DNA of 64,000 nucleotides. It comes from Nocardioides pini. Lineage in GTDB: Bacteria; Actinomycetota; Actinomycetes; Propionibacteriales; Nocardioidaceae. Made by a program: the position numbers and the translations under genes. The DNA is taken from the NCBI RefSeq assembly GCF_026712185.1, contig NZ_JAPPUX010000004.1, positions 620,001 to 684,000 on the forward strand. The letters are read 5' to 3'. Below the pieces are notes generated by a model. It made no database searches, had not been told where the DNA came from, and was given only the letters and a program-made list of their open reading frames with translations. This document shows positions 47,868 to 56,280 of this stretch, piece after piece; the first letter of the stretch is position 1; the number at the start of each line of letters is the position of its first letter.

Positions 47868-48470
47868 TCAGCCGCGGCGGATCCTGGGGCCCACGGCCAC
47901 CCGGAACACGCGGTACGTGTCGCTGTGGCCGTCGTCGACGGTGGACGCGAGGACGGCGGGGTCGTCCGCGGGGAGCGGGGCGAACGCCTTGAGGCCCAGC
48001 CGGACCCAGCGGGGCGAGGAGAGGCACGCGGTGGGCACGGACACCGCGGCAGTGTCGGCGCCGGTGTCGTACCGCGCGCGGAGGGCAGGGCAGCCGACGG
48101 GCTCGCGCCTGCGGGTGATCGTCGTCCGCGCCCGCCGTCCTTCGTCCTTCTCGACCTCGACGCGGTAGGCACCCGACGGAGTCCGGATGAGCACCTGGAT
48201 CGAGTGCTCCCGCACGCCGGCGAGCTCGGTGAAGTGGACCGTGATGCTCAGCCGCCGGTCCCCGTGCGCCGCCACCGTGCGCACGATGTCCGCAGGCGAC
48301 GGGTCGGGAGTCGGCGGGAGCTCGGCGTCCTCCTCGGCGACGAAGCCCACGACCCCGGCGTCGCCGGCCGGGTCGTGCGTGACGACCTTCTCGGCGTGCG
48401 CTCCGGTCGGCGCGAGGAGGGCGAGGGGCACGACGAGCGCGACCAGGCGCGGCCCGAGACGTGACGACAT
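47868..48470 (-). CDS. Secreted protein of unknown function, tandem paralogue 1
   Basis: A 200-residue protein with a signal peptide (to about residue 26, cut after GAHA) and a mature domain starting EKVVTHDPAGD. The domain looks beta-rich, with VRTVAAHGDRRLSITVHFTEL and a cysteine pair (VGCPALR and TACLSSPRW). It ends in GPRIRRG. The next gene upstream has the same layout (signal, EEVVTEDPAAD, cysteine pair, GPKVRRG end), so the two arose by duplication. Function is not recognised. Confidence 0.85.
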   Translation of the reverse strand: MSSRLGPRLVALVVPLALLAPTGAHAEKVVTHDPAGDAGVVGFVAEEDAELPPTPDPSPADIVRTVAAHGDRRLSITVHFTELAGVREHSIQVLIRTPSGAYRVEVEKDEGRRARTTITRRREPVGCPALRARYDTGADTAAVSVPTACLSSPRWVRLGLKAFAPLPADDPAVLASTVDDGHSDTYRVFRVAVGPRIRRG

Positions 48471-48506
48471 GTGACGCAGCGTAGGGCCGGGCGGCCGCCG
48501 GCGCCC

Positions 48507-49121
48507 TCAGCCCCGGCGGACCTTCGGGCCGAGGGCGATCCTCTCGCGGACCTCCCCGGACCGGTGGGCGTCGTCGGCGAGCACCACCATCTCCTCGGCG
48601 CCGTCGACCGACGTCACGGTCTCGACCGTGGCGACGCCCGCGCCGACCTGCACCCACCGCGGGTCGCCGAGGCACGACGTCGGGATCGTGACGGTGACTC
48701 GCGACGATGCCTGGTCCCCGACGGCGCGCAGCCGCCGGCACTCGATCGCGCGGCTCCGGCGCGTCATGTCGACCTCGGGTCGACGACCGAGGTTCTCGGT
48801 CTCGACCTCGAACCTGCCGTCGGGAGTGCGCACCTCGAGCACCGCGAAGTAGGTCCGCGAGCGGCCCAGGTCGCGCAGGTCGAGGCGCACCCGGAGGCGC
48901 GACGCGCGGTGGTCGACGGTCGTGCGCACGACGTCCGCGGTGAGGTTCTCGGGCGCAGGCAGGAGGTTGTCCAGGTCGCCACCGCCCTGCTCCGTCGGGC
49001 CGAGGGCCACCACGTCGGCGGCCGGGTCCTCGGTCACGACCTCCTCCGCGTGGGCGGCAGCCGGGAGGAGGAGGGCGGTCGGCAGCAGGACCGCAAGGAG
49101 AGAGGTGGCAAGTCGGGTCAC
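48507..49121 (-). CDS. Secreted protein of unknown function, tandem paralogue 2
   Basis: A 204-residue protein when started at GTG 49121 (signal peptide VTRLATSLLAVLLPTALLLP, cleavage after AHA). The mature region EEVVTEDPAADVV, the strand VRTTVDHRASRLRVRLDLRDL, the cysteines in IECRRLRAVG and TSCLGDPRW, and the RIALGPKVRRG end mirror the neighbouring paralogue. 36 bases separate the two genes, so they form one transcript. A longer upstream frame exists but carries no signal peptide. Confidence 0.85.
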   Translation of the reverse strand: MTRLATSLLAVLLPTALLLPAAAHAEEVVTEDPAADVVALGPTEQGGGDLDNLLPAPENLTADVVRTTVDHRASRLRVRLDLRDLGRSRTYFAVLEVRTPDGRFEVETENLGRRPEVDMTRRSRAIECRRLRAVGDQASSRVTVTIPTSCLGDPRWVQVGAGVATVETVTSVDGAEEMVVLADDAHRSGEVRERIALGPKVRRG

Positions 49122-49368
49122 CCGGCGAAACCTAGGGGTGAACCGCGTCCGGTGTGAGGCGAACCACGGAATCGACCGGACGGACCCCCGGTTGTGCCAG
49201 GCGTGCGCCCTTCCTCCCCCGTCCCCGCGACCGTCGGCGAGCTGCTGACGCAGCGTCGCGCCGTGGACCTCGCGCGCACCCAGAGCGCCCTCTGTCGCTG
49301 ACGGCGCGCCCCGACCGTACGTCCTGCACCCCCGGTCCCGGCGCCCCGCGTGACGCGGCGCCACTCGG

Positions 49369-49381
49369 AAAGGTTACCTTT
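49369..49381. promoter_or_regulatory. Palindrome just upstream of the DctA-type gene
   Basis: AAAGGTTACCTTT is a perfect 6+1+6 palindrome ending five bases before the start codon, over the ribosome-site position. It could be an operator or affect translation initiation. No regulator is encoded next to it, so the binding protein is unknown. Confidence 0.5.
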
Positions 49382-49386
49382 TCAGT

Positions 49387-50778
49387 ATGAATACATCTGT
49401 TACGGCGGAGAAGAAGCACACCCGCTTCCGAACGCCCTCGTTCGCCGTCCAGGTCCTGATCGGCCTGGCCCTCGGTGTCGTCCTCGGTCTCGTCGCCCGC
49501 AGCATGGGTGCGGACGGCGTGGACGCCACGACCGGCGAGGTGGACCCCAACTGGCTCACCGAGACGCTCGGCACCATCGGCAGCACCTTCGTGACGCTGC
49601 TGCGTGCCGTCGTGCCGCCGCTGGTCTTCCTCGCGATCGTCGCCTCGATCGCCAACCTGCGCGACGTCACCGGCGCTGCCCGCCTCGCGTGGCGGACGCT
49701 GGCGTGGTTCGCCATCACCGCGCTCATCGCGGTCAGCATCGGCATCGTCCTCGGCCTCGTGCTGCAGCCGGGTGACCACACGAGCGTCACCGCCGACGCG
49801 GCCTCGGCGCCGTCGACGACCGGCTCGTGGCTCGACTTCCTCACCGGACTGGTGCCGGCCAACGTCCTCGGCCTCGAGGGGTACGACAACGGCGACGGCT
49901 CCGTCGGCTTCTCCTTCAACGTGCTCCAGATCCTGGTCATCTCGATCGCCGTCGGCATCGCGACGCTCAAGGTCGGCGAGGCGGCCGAGCCCTTCCTCGC
50001 GTTCGTCCGCTCCGCCCTGGCCGTGGTGCAGAAGGTCCTCTGGTGGATCATCCTGCTCGCCCCGATCGCCACCGTCGGCCTCCTCGGCAACGCCGTCGCG
50101 AGCTACGGCTGGGACGCCCTCGGCTCGCTGGGCATGTTCACCGTCGCGATCTACGCCGGTCTCGCCCTGGTCGTCGCCGGCGTCTACCCGACCCTGCTCC
50201 GCCTGCACGGCCTCTCGGTGCGCCAGTTCTTCTCCGGCGCGTGGCCGGCGATCTCGCTGGCCTTCGTCTCGCGGTCGTCGATCGGCACCATGCCGGTCAC
50301 CGAGTCGGTGACGGAGCGCAACCTCGGCGTGCCCCGGTCGTACGCCTCGTTCGCCGTGCCGCTGGGCGCCACCACCAAGATGGACGGCTGCGCCTCGATC
50401 TACCCGGCGATCTCGGCGATCTTCGTCGCGCAGTTCTTCGGCCTCGACCTGTCGGTCACCGACTACCTGCTCATCGCGTTCGTCTCGGTGATCGGCTCGG
50501 CCGCCACGGCCGGCGTCACCGGCGCGACCGTCATGCTGACGCTGACGCTCTCGACGCTCGGCCTGCCGCTCGAGGGCGTGGGCCTGCTGCTGGCGATCGA
50601 CCCGATCCTCGACATGGGCCGCACCGCGGTCAACGTCGCGGGTCAGGCGCTGGTCCCGACCATCGTCGCCAAGCGCGAGGGCATCCTCGACCAGGCGGCG
50701 TACGACGCCCCGCGCGGGCGCGACGCCTGGCGCGAGGACGCGGACAGCACCCGCGAGGCAGCACCCGCCGTCGCCTGA
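49387..50778 (+). CDS. Dicarboxylate/amino acid:cation symporter (DAACS family)
   Basis: A 463-residue membrane transporter with about eight helices plus re-entrant loops. The family's serine-rich hairpin motif is present as SRSSIGTMPVT, and the ion-binding region as TTKMDGCASIYPA and LAIDPILDMGRTAVNV. These proteins import C4-dicarboxylates, glutamate or aspartate with Na+ or H+. The exact substrate cannot be told from sequence. The C-terminus is a charged cytoplasmic tail. A palindrome covers the leader and a hairpin follows. Confidence 0.94.
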   Translation: MNTSVTAEKKHTRFRTPSFAVQVLIGLALGVVLGLVARSMGADGVDATTGEVDPNWLTETLGTIGSTFVTLLRAVVPPLVFLAIVASIANLRDVTGAARLAWRTLAWFAITALIAVSIGIVLGLVLQPGDHTSVTADAASAPSTTGSWLDFLTGLVPANVLGLEGYDNGDGSVGFSFNVLQILVISIAVGIATLKVGEAAEPFLAFVRSALAVVQKVLWWIILLAPIATVGLLGNAVASYGWDALGSLGMFTVAIYAGLALVVAGVYPTLLRLHGLSVRQFFSGAWPAISLAFVSRSSIGTMPVTESVTERNLGVPRSYASFAVPLGATTKMDGCASIYPAISAIFVAQFFGLDLSVTDYLLIAFVSVIGSAATAGVTGATVMLTLTLSTLGLPLEGVGLLLAIDPILDMGRTAVNVAGQALVPTIVAKREGILDQAAYDAPRGRDAWREDADSTREAAPAVA

Positions 50779-50792
50779 GGGCGGACATCCCT

Positions 50793-50831
50793 CGACGCCG
50801 GCCCCGGTCCCCGTGACCGAGGCCGGCGTCG
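50793..50831 (+). terminator. Terminator after the DAACS symporter
   Basis: A perfect 11-bp stem (CGACGCCGGCC with GGCCGGCGTCG) around a 17-base loop, starting 15 bases after the stop codon. Confidence 0.8.
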
Positions 50832-51143
50832 GCGCGTTCGGGAGGTGGCACCAGAACCGGTCTGGACTGGTCTGGACCCATACCGACCCTGTCCGGATCC
50901 TTGACCGAAGTGCCACGACTTCCGGTGAAGTGCACGGGAAACATGACGCTCGCCAGAAGGCACCCTTTCGGGTGGGGCGACACGATCGGACGAGGCGCAC
51001 GACGACCCTTCACATCCGGCTCCACGCACCCCTGCAGCCGCGTCGCTGGCGGCGGACACGTCCGGCCGGGGTCTGTCCGGCCGGCGCGATGCCTTCCGCC
51101 GGCCCTGTTCCGGGCCGGTCCCCCCGGAAGAGAAGAGTTCGCC
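50832..51143. other. Upstream region of the large secreted protein
   Basis: About 310 bases without a supported gene. They contain a 10-bp tandem repeat, GGTCTGGACT/GGTCTGGACC, at 50859-50878, followed by CCGACCCTGTCC. GGAAGAGAAGAG precedes the next start codon. It probably holds a long untranslated leader or regulatory sites; no promoter could be fixed. Confidence 0.45.
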
Positions 51144-53081
51144 ATGCCACGAAGCACATCTGCCTCCGGTAGCAACCCACGGCGTCGTCCCTGGCGCCGA
51201 CTCAGCCCCCGCCTGGCCGCCGTCGGCGCACTGGTGGCCGCAGCGGTCGTCACGCCGCTGGCGGCGTTCGCAGCCGACGGGCCGTACACCATCGACGGCA
51301 ACATCCCCGACGCCGGCGCCACCGAGCTGCCCGACCCGTTCGGGAGCGTCAAGGAGCTCGGACCGAAGAACTCGAACACGACGAAGATCGGCGTCATCAA
51401 CTCGGCTGCCGTCCCGATGCTCGACAGCACGAACCCGAACGCCCAGGTGGATCTCCGGCGAGCCTGGCTGGACACCGAACGGGACACCGCCGCCCCCAAC
51501 CACGACTGGCTCTACTTCGGCTGGGAGCGCGACTCCAACAGCGGCAGCGGCTTCATCGCCTACGAGTTCATGCAGGATCCGGCGCCCGCGGCCTGCGCCT
51601 ACGACACCGCGACCGATGCCCAGCTGATTGCCGGCTGCAACCCCTGGGCGAACCGCAGGGCGGGCGACTTCATGATCCTGTGGGACCAGCAGGGCGGGAG
51701 CAGGGACCTCTACCTCCGCACCTGGTCCGGCACCGCACCGAACCTGACCCTCGGTGCGCCGGCGCTCCTCGACAGCACGGTCTCCCAGGCGCAGTACAGC
51801 GCCGACGGCTTCCGCGGTGAGGCAGCGGTCGACCTGACGGCGACCATCTTCGGCGGCTCCACCGCATGCAAGACCTTCGCCAACACCATCCCCAGCACGG
51901 TGACGGGCAACTCCGACACCGCCGACTACAAGGACACCATCCTCAAGAACGCACCGCCCATCACCAACTGCACCTCGACCACCGTGACCACGCCGCAGAC
52001 CAGCACGGGCGGCAGCACGGCCGGAGGCCTCTCGATCGGCTCCGGGGTCGTGGCAGTCCGCGACCAGGCCGTCGTGGACGTCGTCGGCGGCACGGCGGAC
52101 CCGGCCGGCTCGGTCGCCTTCTCCCTCTGCAAGGTCGACGCTCCGGGACTGTGCACCAGCCCAGCGGGCACGTCGGTCGGATCGACGAACCTGCCGGCCG
52201 CGGCCACGACGTACCCCGTCACGGTCGTGTCCCCGACGGCGTACGTCACCTCGGCCGGCCGCTACTGCTGGCGGGCGGTCTTCAGCGGTGACTCGGCCAA
52301 CGGCATCCCCGGCTCGAGCGACGCCAGCGCGTCGGAGTGCTTCACCGTCGACCCGGTGACACCGACGCTGGCAACGACTGCCGGCGCCGACGTGAACCTC
52401 GGCAGCCCCGTGACCGACACGGCGACCCTCAGCGGTCTCGCCACCCAGCCGGCGAACCCGGTCATCAACCTGACCGGCACGGGTGGTGCCGCCGCGGGCG
52501 GGACGATCACGTTCAAGCTGTACGGCCCGAGTGACACGGGCTGCGGCCCCCTCGTCCACACCGTGACGCCGGCGACCCCGGTCAGCGGCAACGGGACCTA
52601 CGGGCCGGTGTCCTTCACCCCGACCGCACCCGGTACCTACCACTGGGTCGCCGAGTACAGCGGCAACGCCCCGAACACCAACGGGACGACGCACAACGCC
52701 AGCTGCGCCGACACCAACGAGGACGTCGTCGTCTCCACCGTTCCCTCGTCACTGACGAGTGCCCAGCGCTGGGTCCCGAACGACTCGGTGACCGTCTCGG
52801 CCCCGGCCGGCAGCGGCAACCTGGCCGGCACTGTGTCCTTCGACCTGTACGCCAGCAGCGACTGCACCGGCAACGCCGTCTACTCGACCACCGAGAGCGT
52901 CTCCGGGGCCTCCCCGAGGACCGTGTCGACGTCGAACACGACCGCGCAGACGGCCTCCGGCTCGTTCTCGTGGAAGGTGAGCTACGACAGCACCAACCCG
53001 GCCCAGCGCGACATCGGGGCGAGCTGTCACGAGACCTCGGCCCTGACGATCGCGAACGGGGGCACCGTCAGCAGCAACTGA
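51144..53081 (+). CDS. Large secreted protein with Ig-like repeats
   Basis: A 645-residue protein with a long N-region signal peptide (basic to about residue 22, a hydrophobic core, cleavage near AAFAAD). The N-terminal 200 residues form a domain with DWLYFGWERDSNSGSGFIAYEF, resembling the lectin/jelly-roll part of other actinobacterial surface proteins. Three bacterial Ig-like repeats of about 115 residues follow, each with GTxxFxLYxxxDxxC and a YxWxVxYxGD-type end. There is no LPxTG motif or membrane anchor. Release or non-covalent attachment to the wall is likely. Function is unknown, with adhesion a possibility. Confidence 0.85.
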   Translation: MPRSTSASGSNPRRRPWRRLSPRLAAVGALVAAAVVTPLAAFAADGPYTIDGNIPDAGATELPDPFGSVKELGPKNSNTTKIGVINSAAVPMLDSTNPNAQVDLRRAWLDTERDTAAPNHDWLYFGWERDSNSGSGFIAYEFMQDPAPAACAYDTATDAQLIAGCNPWANRRAGDFMILWDQQGGSRDLYLRTWSGTAPNLTLGAPALLDSTVSQAQYSADGFRGEAAVDLTATIFGGSTACKTFANTIPSTVTGNSDTADYKDTILKNAPPITNCTSTTVTTPQTSTGGSTAGGLSIGSGVVAVRDQAVVDVVGGTADPAGSVAFSLCKVDAPGLCTSPAGTSVGSTNLPAAATTYPVTVVSPTAYVTSAGRYCWRAVFSGDSANGIPGSSDASASECFTVDPVTPTLATTAGADVNLGSPVTDTATLSGLATQPANPVINLTGTGGAAAGGTITFKLYGPSDTGCGPLVHTVTPATPVSGNGTYGPVSFTPTAPGTYHWVAEYSGNAPNTNGTTHNASCADTNEDVVVSTVPSSLTSAQRWVPNDSVTVSAPAGSGNLAGTVSFDLYASSDCTGNAVYSTTESVSGASPRTVSTSNTTAQTASGSFSWKVSYDSTNPAQRDIGASCHETSALTIANGGTVSSN

Positions 53082-53105
53082 CCTGGCGAACCAGCCCAAC
53101 CCTCT

Positions 53106-53136
53106 GGAGCGCCCCGGGCACCACCCGGGGTGCTCC
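53106..53136 (+). terminator. Terminator after the Ig-like protein
   Basis: A 13-bp stem with one G-T pair (GGAGCGCCCCGGG with CCCGGGGTGCTCC) and a five-base loop, 24 bases after the stop. Confidence 0.8.
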
Positions 53137-53167
53137 TGCGCGCGGGCTGGGATACTGCTCCCCGCTG

Positions 53168-53240
53168 GCCCCCGTGGCGCAATGGATAGCGCAACGGCCT
53201 TCTAATCCGTGGGTTGCAGGTTCGAGTCCTGCCGGGGGCG
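53168..53240 (+). tRNA. tRNA-Arg (UCU)
   Basis: A 73-nt cloverleaf. Acceptor GCCCCCG/CGGGGGC; the anticodon loop CTTCTAA gives UCU, and the T-arm contains GGTTCGAGTCC. The discriminator is G, and the CCA end is not encoded. Confidence 0.95.
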
Positions 53241-53372
53241 CAAAGAGGCTGCGTTGCGCGACACGCCCGGCGTGCCTCCCCGACGAGGCGGCGACGCCCC
53301 ATCAGGATGTGGTCAGGCCCCGCCACGTATGAGGTAGCGGGGCCGAATGCTTGCCTGCGGTGCGACACGTAC

Positions 53373-53416
53373 GACGGCCCGGAGCGGGAGGCCTCGACCT
53401 CCCGGCCCGGGCCGTC
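53373..53416 (-). terminator. Terminator of the small secreted protein gene
   Basis: A two-part stem: GACGGCCCGG with CCGGGCCGTC outside, and CGGGAGG with CCTCCCG inside, separated by small internal loops. It starts 24 bases beyond the stop codon on the minus strand. Confidence 0.75.
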
Positions 53417-53440
53417 GCCTGTCAGCTGTCCGTGACGTCC

Positions 53441-54058
53441 TCAGACGCCCAGGTTGAGGGCGGCCAGGATCTGGTTCAGCAGGGTCCCGAGCTGGCCCAG
53501 GAGCCCGGCGAGCGGGGTGCCGTCGAGGAGCCCGGCCACCGAGCACAGCAGGTTGCCGAGCAGGTTGCCGGCACCCGGCACGGCCGTGATGTCGAGCACC
53601 ACCTGGTTCAGCTGGACCCGCAGCCCGAGGATGTTGAGGTCCAGCGGACCGAGCACCAGGTTGAGGATGTCGCAGGCGGCCGCGTTGGCGGCGACGCGCC
53701 CGTTGACGAGCGGGCTTCCGTTGATCTTCTTGATCGGGATGGTCTGGACGCCCGAGAACTTGGTGTTGGGGCCGGCGTCCTTGATCACGCCCTTCAGGAA
53801 GCCGGTCATGTACAGGACGCCGTCCTGCTCGACGACCTCGATCGGCGTGAACGTGCCCCCGACCTTGTCGCCGGTGGACGTCTTGCCGACGACCTTGCTG
53901 GTGATCTTGCCGAGGTCGGACTTGCCGACGACCGACTTGCCCGATGTCGCGGCCGCCGACGATCCGGCCACGGTGAACGTCGTCAGCCCGACCGTCATGG
54001 CCAAGGCGACAATGGCTCCTGCAACAAGCCGTCGTGCCACGTGCGTGAACTGGTTCAT
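53441..54058 (-). CDS. Secreted protein with hydrophobic Gly/Leu C-terminus
   Basis: A 205-residue protein with a signal peptide (MNQFTHVARRLVAGAIVALA, cut near SSAA). The mature part contains a beta-rich FTPIEVVEQDGVLYMTG region. The C-terminal half is a repeated Leu/Gly pattern (LLGNLLCSVAGLLDGTPLAGLLGQLGTL) with two cysteines. Similar exported proteins are frequent in Nocardioides-type genomes and carry no known function. GGAGGGG precedes the ATG at 54058. Confidence 0.82.
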   Translation of the reverse strand: MNQFTHVARRLVAGAIVALAMTVGLTTFTVAGSSAAATSGKSVVGKSDLGKITSKVVGKTSTGDKVGGTFTPIEVVEQDGVLYMTGFLKGVIKDAGPNTKFSGVQTIPIKKINGSPLVNGRVAANAAACDILNLVLGPLDLNILGLRVQLNQVVLDITAVPGAGNLLGNLLCSVAGLLDGTPLAGLLGQLGTLLNQILAALNLGV

Positions 54059-54286
54059 GGTTCCCCTCCGAGTGGTGGATCCCTCCCGCAGGGCAGCAGG
54101 CGCCGCCCCTCCGTCGGACGCTAGGCACGCTGACCACCGACGGTCATACCCCAACGGGTAAGACAGGTGTGCCAACTCGCAGTTACCCCCTGCATCACCG
54201 CCCTGCGGGTGGGGCTGTGCTCATGCCACCGCCGGTCGGGGGTACGGGCCTGTCGTCCCCCTCCCCCCAACCAGATCGGACCCCCG

Positions 54287-54445
54287 ATGTACCAGGACTT
54301 GGGCCTGAGCCTCCTGACGGTGCTCGGCGTGCTCGCCGGCATCGGAGCCCTGCTCTACGTGATGACCGCGCTCGACCCGACCAACGTCCGCGCAGCACGG
54401 CAGCTGCCGGCCCACCGGGCGGCGCGGGGGCGCACGGACACCTGA
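54287..54445 (+). CDS. Small single-pass membrane protein (52 residues), tentative
   Basis: The frame starts at ATG 54287 and encodes a hydrophobic helix (LSLLTVLGVLAGIGALLYVMTAL) followed by a basic tail (RAARQLPAHRAARGR). The composition supports a real one-helix membrane peptide, but there is no clear ribosome site and another reading frame overlaps it. It ends 10 bases before the end of the convergent deaminase gene. Confidence 0.45.
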   Translation: MYQDLGLSLLTVLGVLAGIGALLYVMTALDPTNVRAARQLPAHRAARGRTDT

Positions 54446-54455
54446 GGCGGGCCCC

Positions 54456-55469
54456 TCAGCGCGTGGCGTAGGCCTCGATCTCGGCGGTGATCCGCTCCTT
54501 GACGTCGACGGGGGCGAACGACGCGTCCACGGCTGCCCGCGCCAGGTCGGCCACGCCCCGCTCGTCGAGGTCGAGGAGGCTCGCTGCGACCGCGTAGTCG
54601 TGGTTGAGCGAGGTGGCGAACATCGGCGGGTCGTCGGAGTTGATCGTCACCGCCACGCCCGCCTCGACGAACGTCCGCAGCGGGTGGTCCTCGATGCGGT
54701 CCACGGCCCGCGTCGCGATGTTGGAGGTCGGGCAGACCTCCAGCACGACGCCGCTGTCCGCCAGGTGCGCCAGGAGCTCGGGGTCCTGCGCGGCCGAGAC
54801 GCCGTGCCCGATCCGCTCGGCACCGAGCAGCCGCAGCGACTCCCAGATCGTCTCCGGCCCCGTGGTCTCCCCCGCGTGCGGCACCGACCGCAGCCCGGCG
54901 GCGCGGGCGGTGTCGAAGTGCCGGCCGAACTGCGCACGCGGCACCCCGATCTCCGGACCGCCCAGGCCGAAGCCCACCAGTGCGTCGGTGCGGTGCTCGA
55001 GGGCGTACTCCAGCGTCGCGTCGGCGGCCGGGACGCCCGACTCGCCCGGGATGTCGTAGATCCACTGCAGCACCAGGCCGAAGTCGCGCTCCGCCGCGAC
55101 CCGCGCGTCCTCGATCGCCTCGGTGTAGGCCTGGATCGGGATGCCGCGGACCACGGAGGTGTACGGCGTGCAGGTGAGCTCGGCGTAGCGCAGGTTCTGG
55201 CCCTCCGCCATCTCGCGGGCGACCTCGTAGGTCAGCAGCCGGACGTCCTCCGGGGTGCGGACCAGGTCCACCACCGCCAGGTAGACCTCGATGAAGTGGG
55301 CGAAGTCGCGGAACGTGAAGAACTCGCGCAGCGCCTCGAGGTCGGACGGGACGCCGGCCGCCGGGTGGCGCGCCGCGAGCTCGGAGACGATCCGCGGCGA
55401 CGCCGACCCGACGTGGTGGACGTGCAGCTCGGCCTTGGGCAGGCCGGCGATGAAGGACTGGAGGCTCAC
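54456..55469 (-). CDS. add: Adenosine deaminase-family enzyme
   Basis: A 337-residue amidohydrolase. Metal ligands H16 and H18 lie in KAELHVHHVGSAS; HAGE (H198-E201), GHG (H222) and NSDDPPMF (D279, D280) complete the zinc site and catalytic groups. The HVHHVGSAS start, in place of the more usual HLHLEGS, marks a subgroup common in actinobacteria, where members may act on adenosine or on 6-aminodeoxyfutalosine. No menaquinone (futalosine) genes are near, so adenosine remains the default. Confidence 0.88.
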   Translation of the reverse strand: MSLQSFIAGLPKAELHVHHVGSASPRIVSELAARHPAAGVPSDLEALREFFTFRDFAHFIEVYLAVVDLVRTPEDVRLLTYEVAREMAEGQNLRYAELTCTPYTSVVRGIPIQAYTEAIEDARVAAERDFGLVLQWIYDIPGESGVPAADATLEYALEHRTDALVGFGLGGPEIGVPRAQFGRHFDTARAAGLRSVPHAGETTGPETIWESLRLLGAERIGHGVSAAQDPELLAHLADSGVVLEVCPTSNIATRAVDRIEDHPLRTFVEAGVAVTINSDDPPMFATSLNHDYAVAASLLDLDERGVADLARAAVDASFAPVDVKERITAEIEAYATR

Positions 55470-55482
55470 GCCCCGCAGTGTG

Positions 55483-56280
55483 TCAGGACGCGTCCGCCCC
55501 GCTGGTGCCGGCGAGCATCTCGGTGGCGATCTGGTCCATCGTCTGGCCCTCGACCTTCTTGCCGTCGACGAGCACCGTCGGGGTGGCGTTCACGCCGGCC
55601 TTGGACGCGGCCTCACCGGCGGCCTCGACCCAGCCCTCGAAGGTCATGTCCTCGATGCCGGGCCGGACCGCGTCCTCGTCAGCCCCGGCCTCGACGGCCC
55701 ACTCGACCAGCTGGTCGCTGTCGGGGAACGGTCCCGACTCCGCCGGCTGGTTGTCGAAGAGCAGGTCGTGGAACTCCTTCGCGACCTCCGGGCCGGACTC
55801 CTCGAGCACGACGGCGAAGGCGTTTGCGGCCTGCGGCGAGTAGTCGCTGATCCGCTCCAGGAACGGGAGCGGGCGGTACTCGACCTTGACCTCACCCGCC
55901 TCGACAGCGGCGTCGAGCTTGTCGCCAACCGTCTGCTCGAGCTGGCCGCAGAAGGGGCACAGGAAGTCCTCGTAGATGACGATCGACTTGGCTGCGTCGG
56001 CGTCGCCGACGACCATGCCGTAGTCGCCCGAGGCGCCGGCAGGCGCGGTGTCGGGCTTGTCGGAGCCGAGGTTGGTGACGAGGAAGTAGCCGCCGACGAC
56101 GAGGACCAGCAGGGCACCGACGAGGCCGAAGCGGGTGAGCTGCTCCTTGCGCTTGGCCTTCTTGCGGCGCTCCTCGGCCTCGACCCGCGCGCGCTCGGTG
56201 CGCGCCCGCCGGGCCTCGCGCTTGGCCGCGGTCGCCGCCTTCTCCTCAGCGGTCCTGTGCGAGCTCTTCTTCTGCGCCAT
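55483..56280 (-). CDS. Membrane-anchored DsbA-like disulfide oxidoreductase
   Basis: A 265-residue protein: a strongly basic cytoplasmic head (residues 1-50), one membrane helix (51-70) and an exported thioredoxin-fold domain with active site CPFC (C108, C111) in YEDFLCPFCGQL and a cis-proline in NATPTVLVDG. It is the thiol-disulfide module that makes disulfides in exported proteins. The start ATG 56280 lies inside the end of the upstream MauE-like gene, a 35-base overlap, so the two are coupled. In actinobacteria DsbA-like proteins often pair with VKOR or MauE/DoxX proteins. Confidence 0.9.
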   Translation of the reverse strand: MAQKKSSHRTAEEKAATAAKREARRARTERARVEAEERRKKAKRKEQLTRFGLVGALLVLVVGGYFLVTNLGSDKPDTAPAGASGDYGMVVGDADAAKSIVIYEDFLCPFCGQLEQTVGDKLDAAVEAGEVKVEYRPLPFLERISDYSPQAANAFAVVLEESGPEVAKEFHDLLFDNQPAESGPFPDSDQLVEWAVEAGADEDAVRPGIEDMTFEGWVEAAGEAASKAGVNATPTVLVDGKKVEGQTMDQIATEMLAGTSGADAS

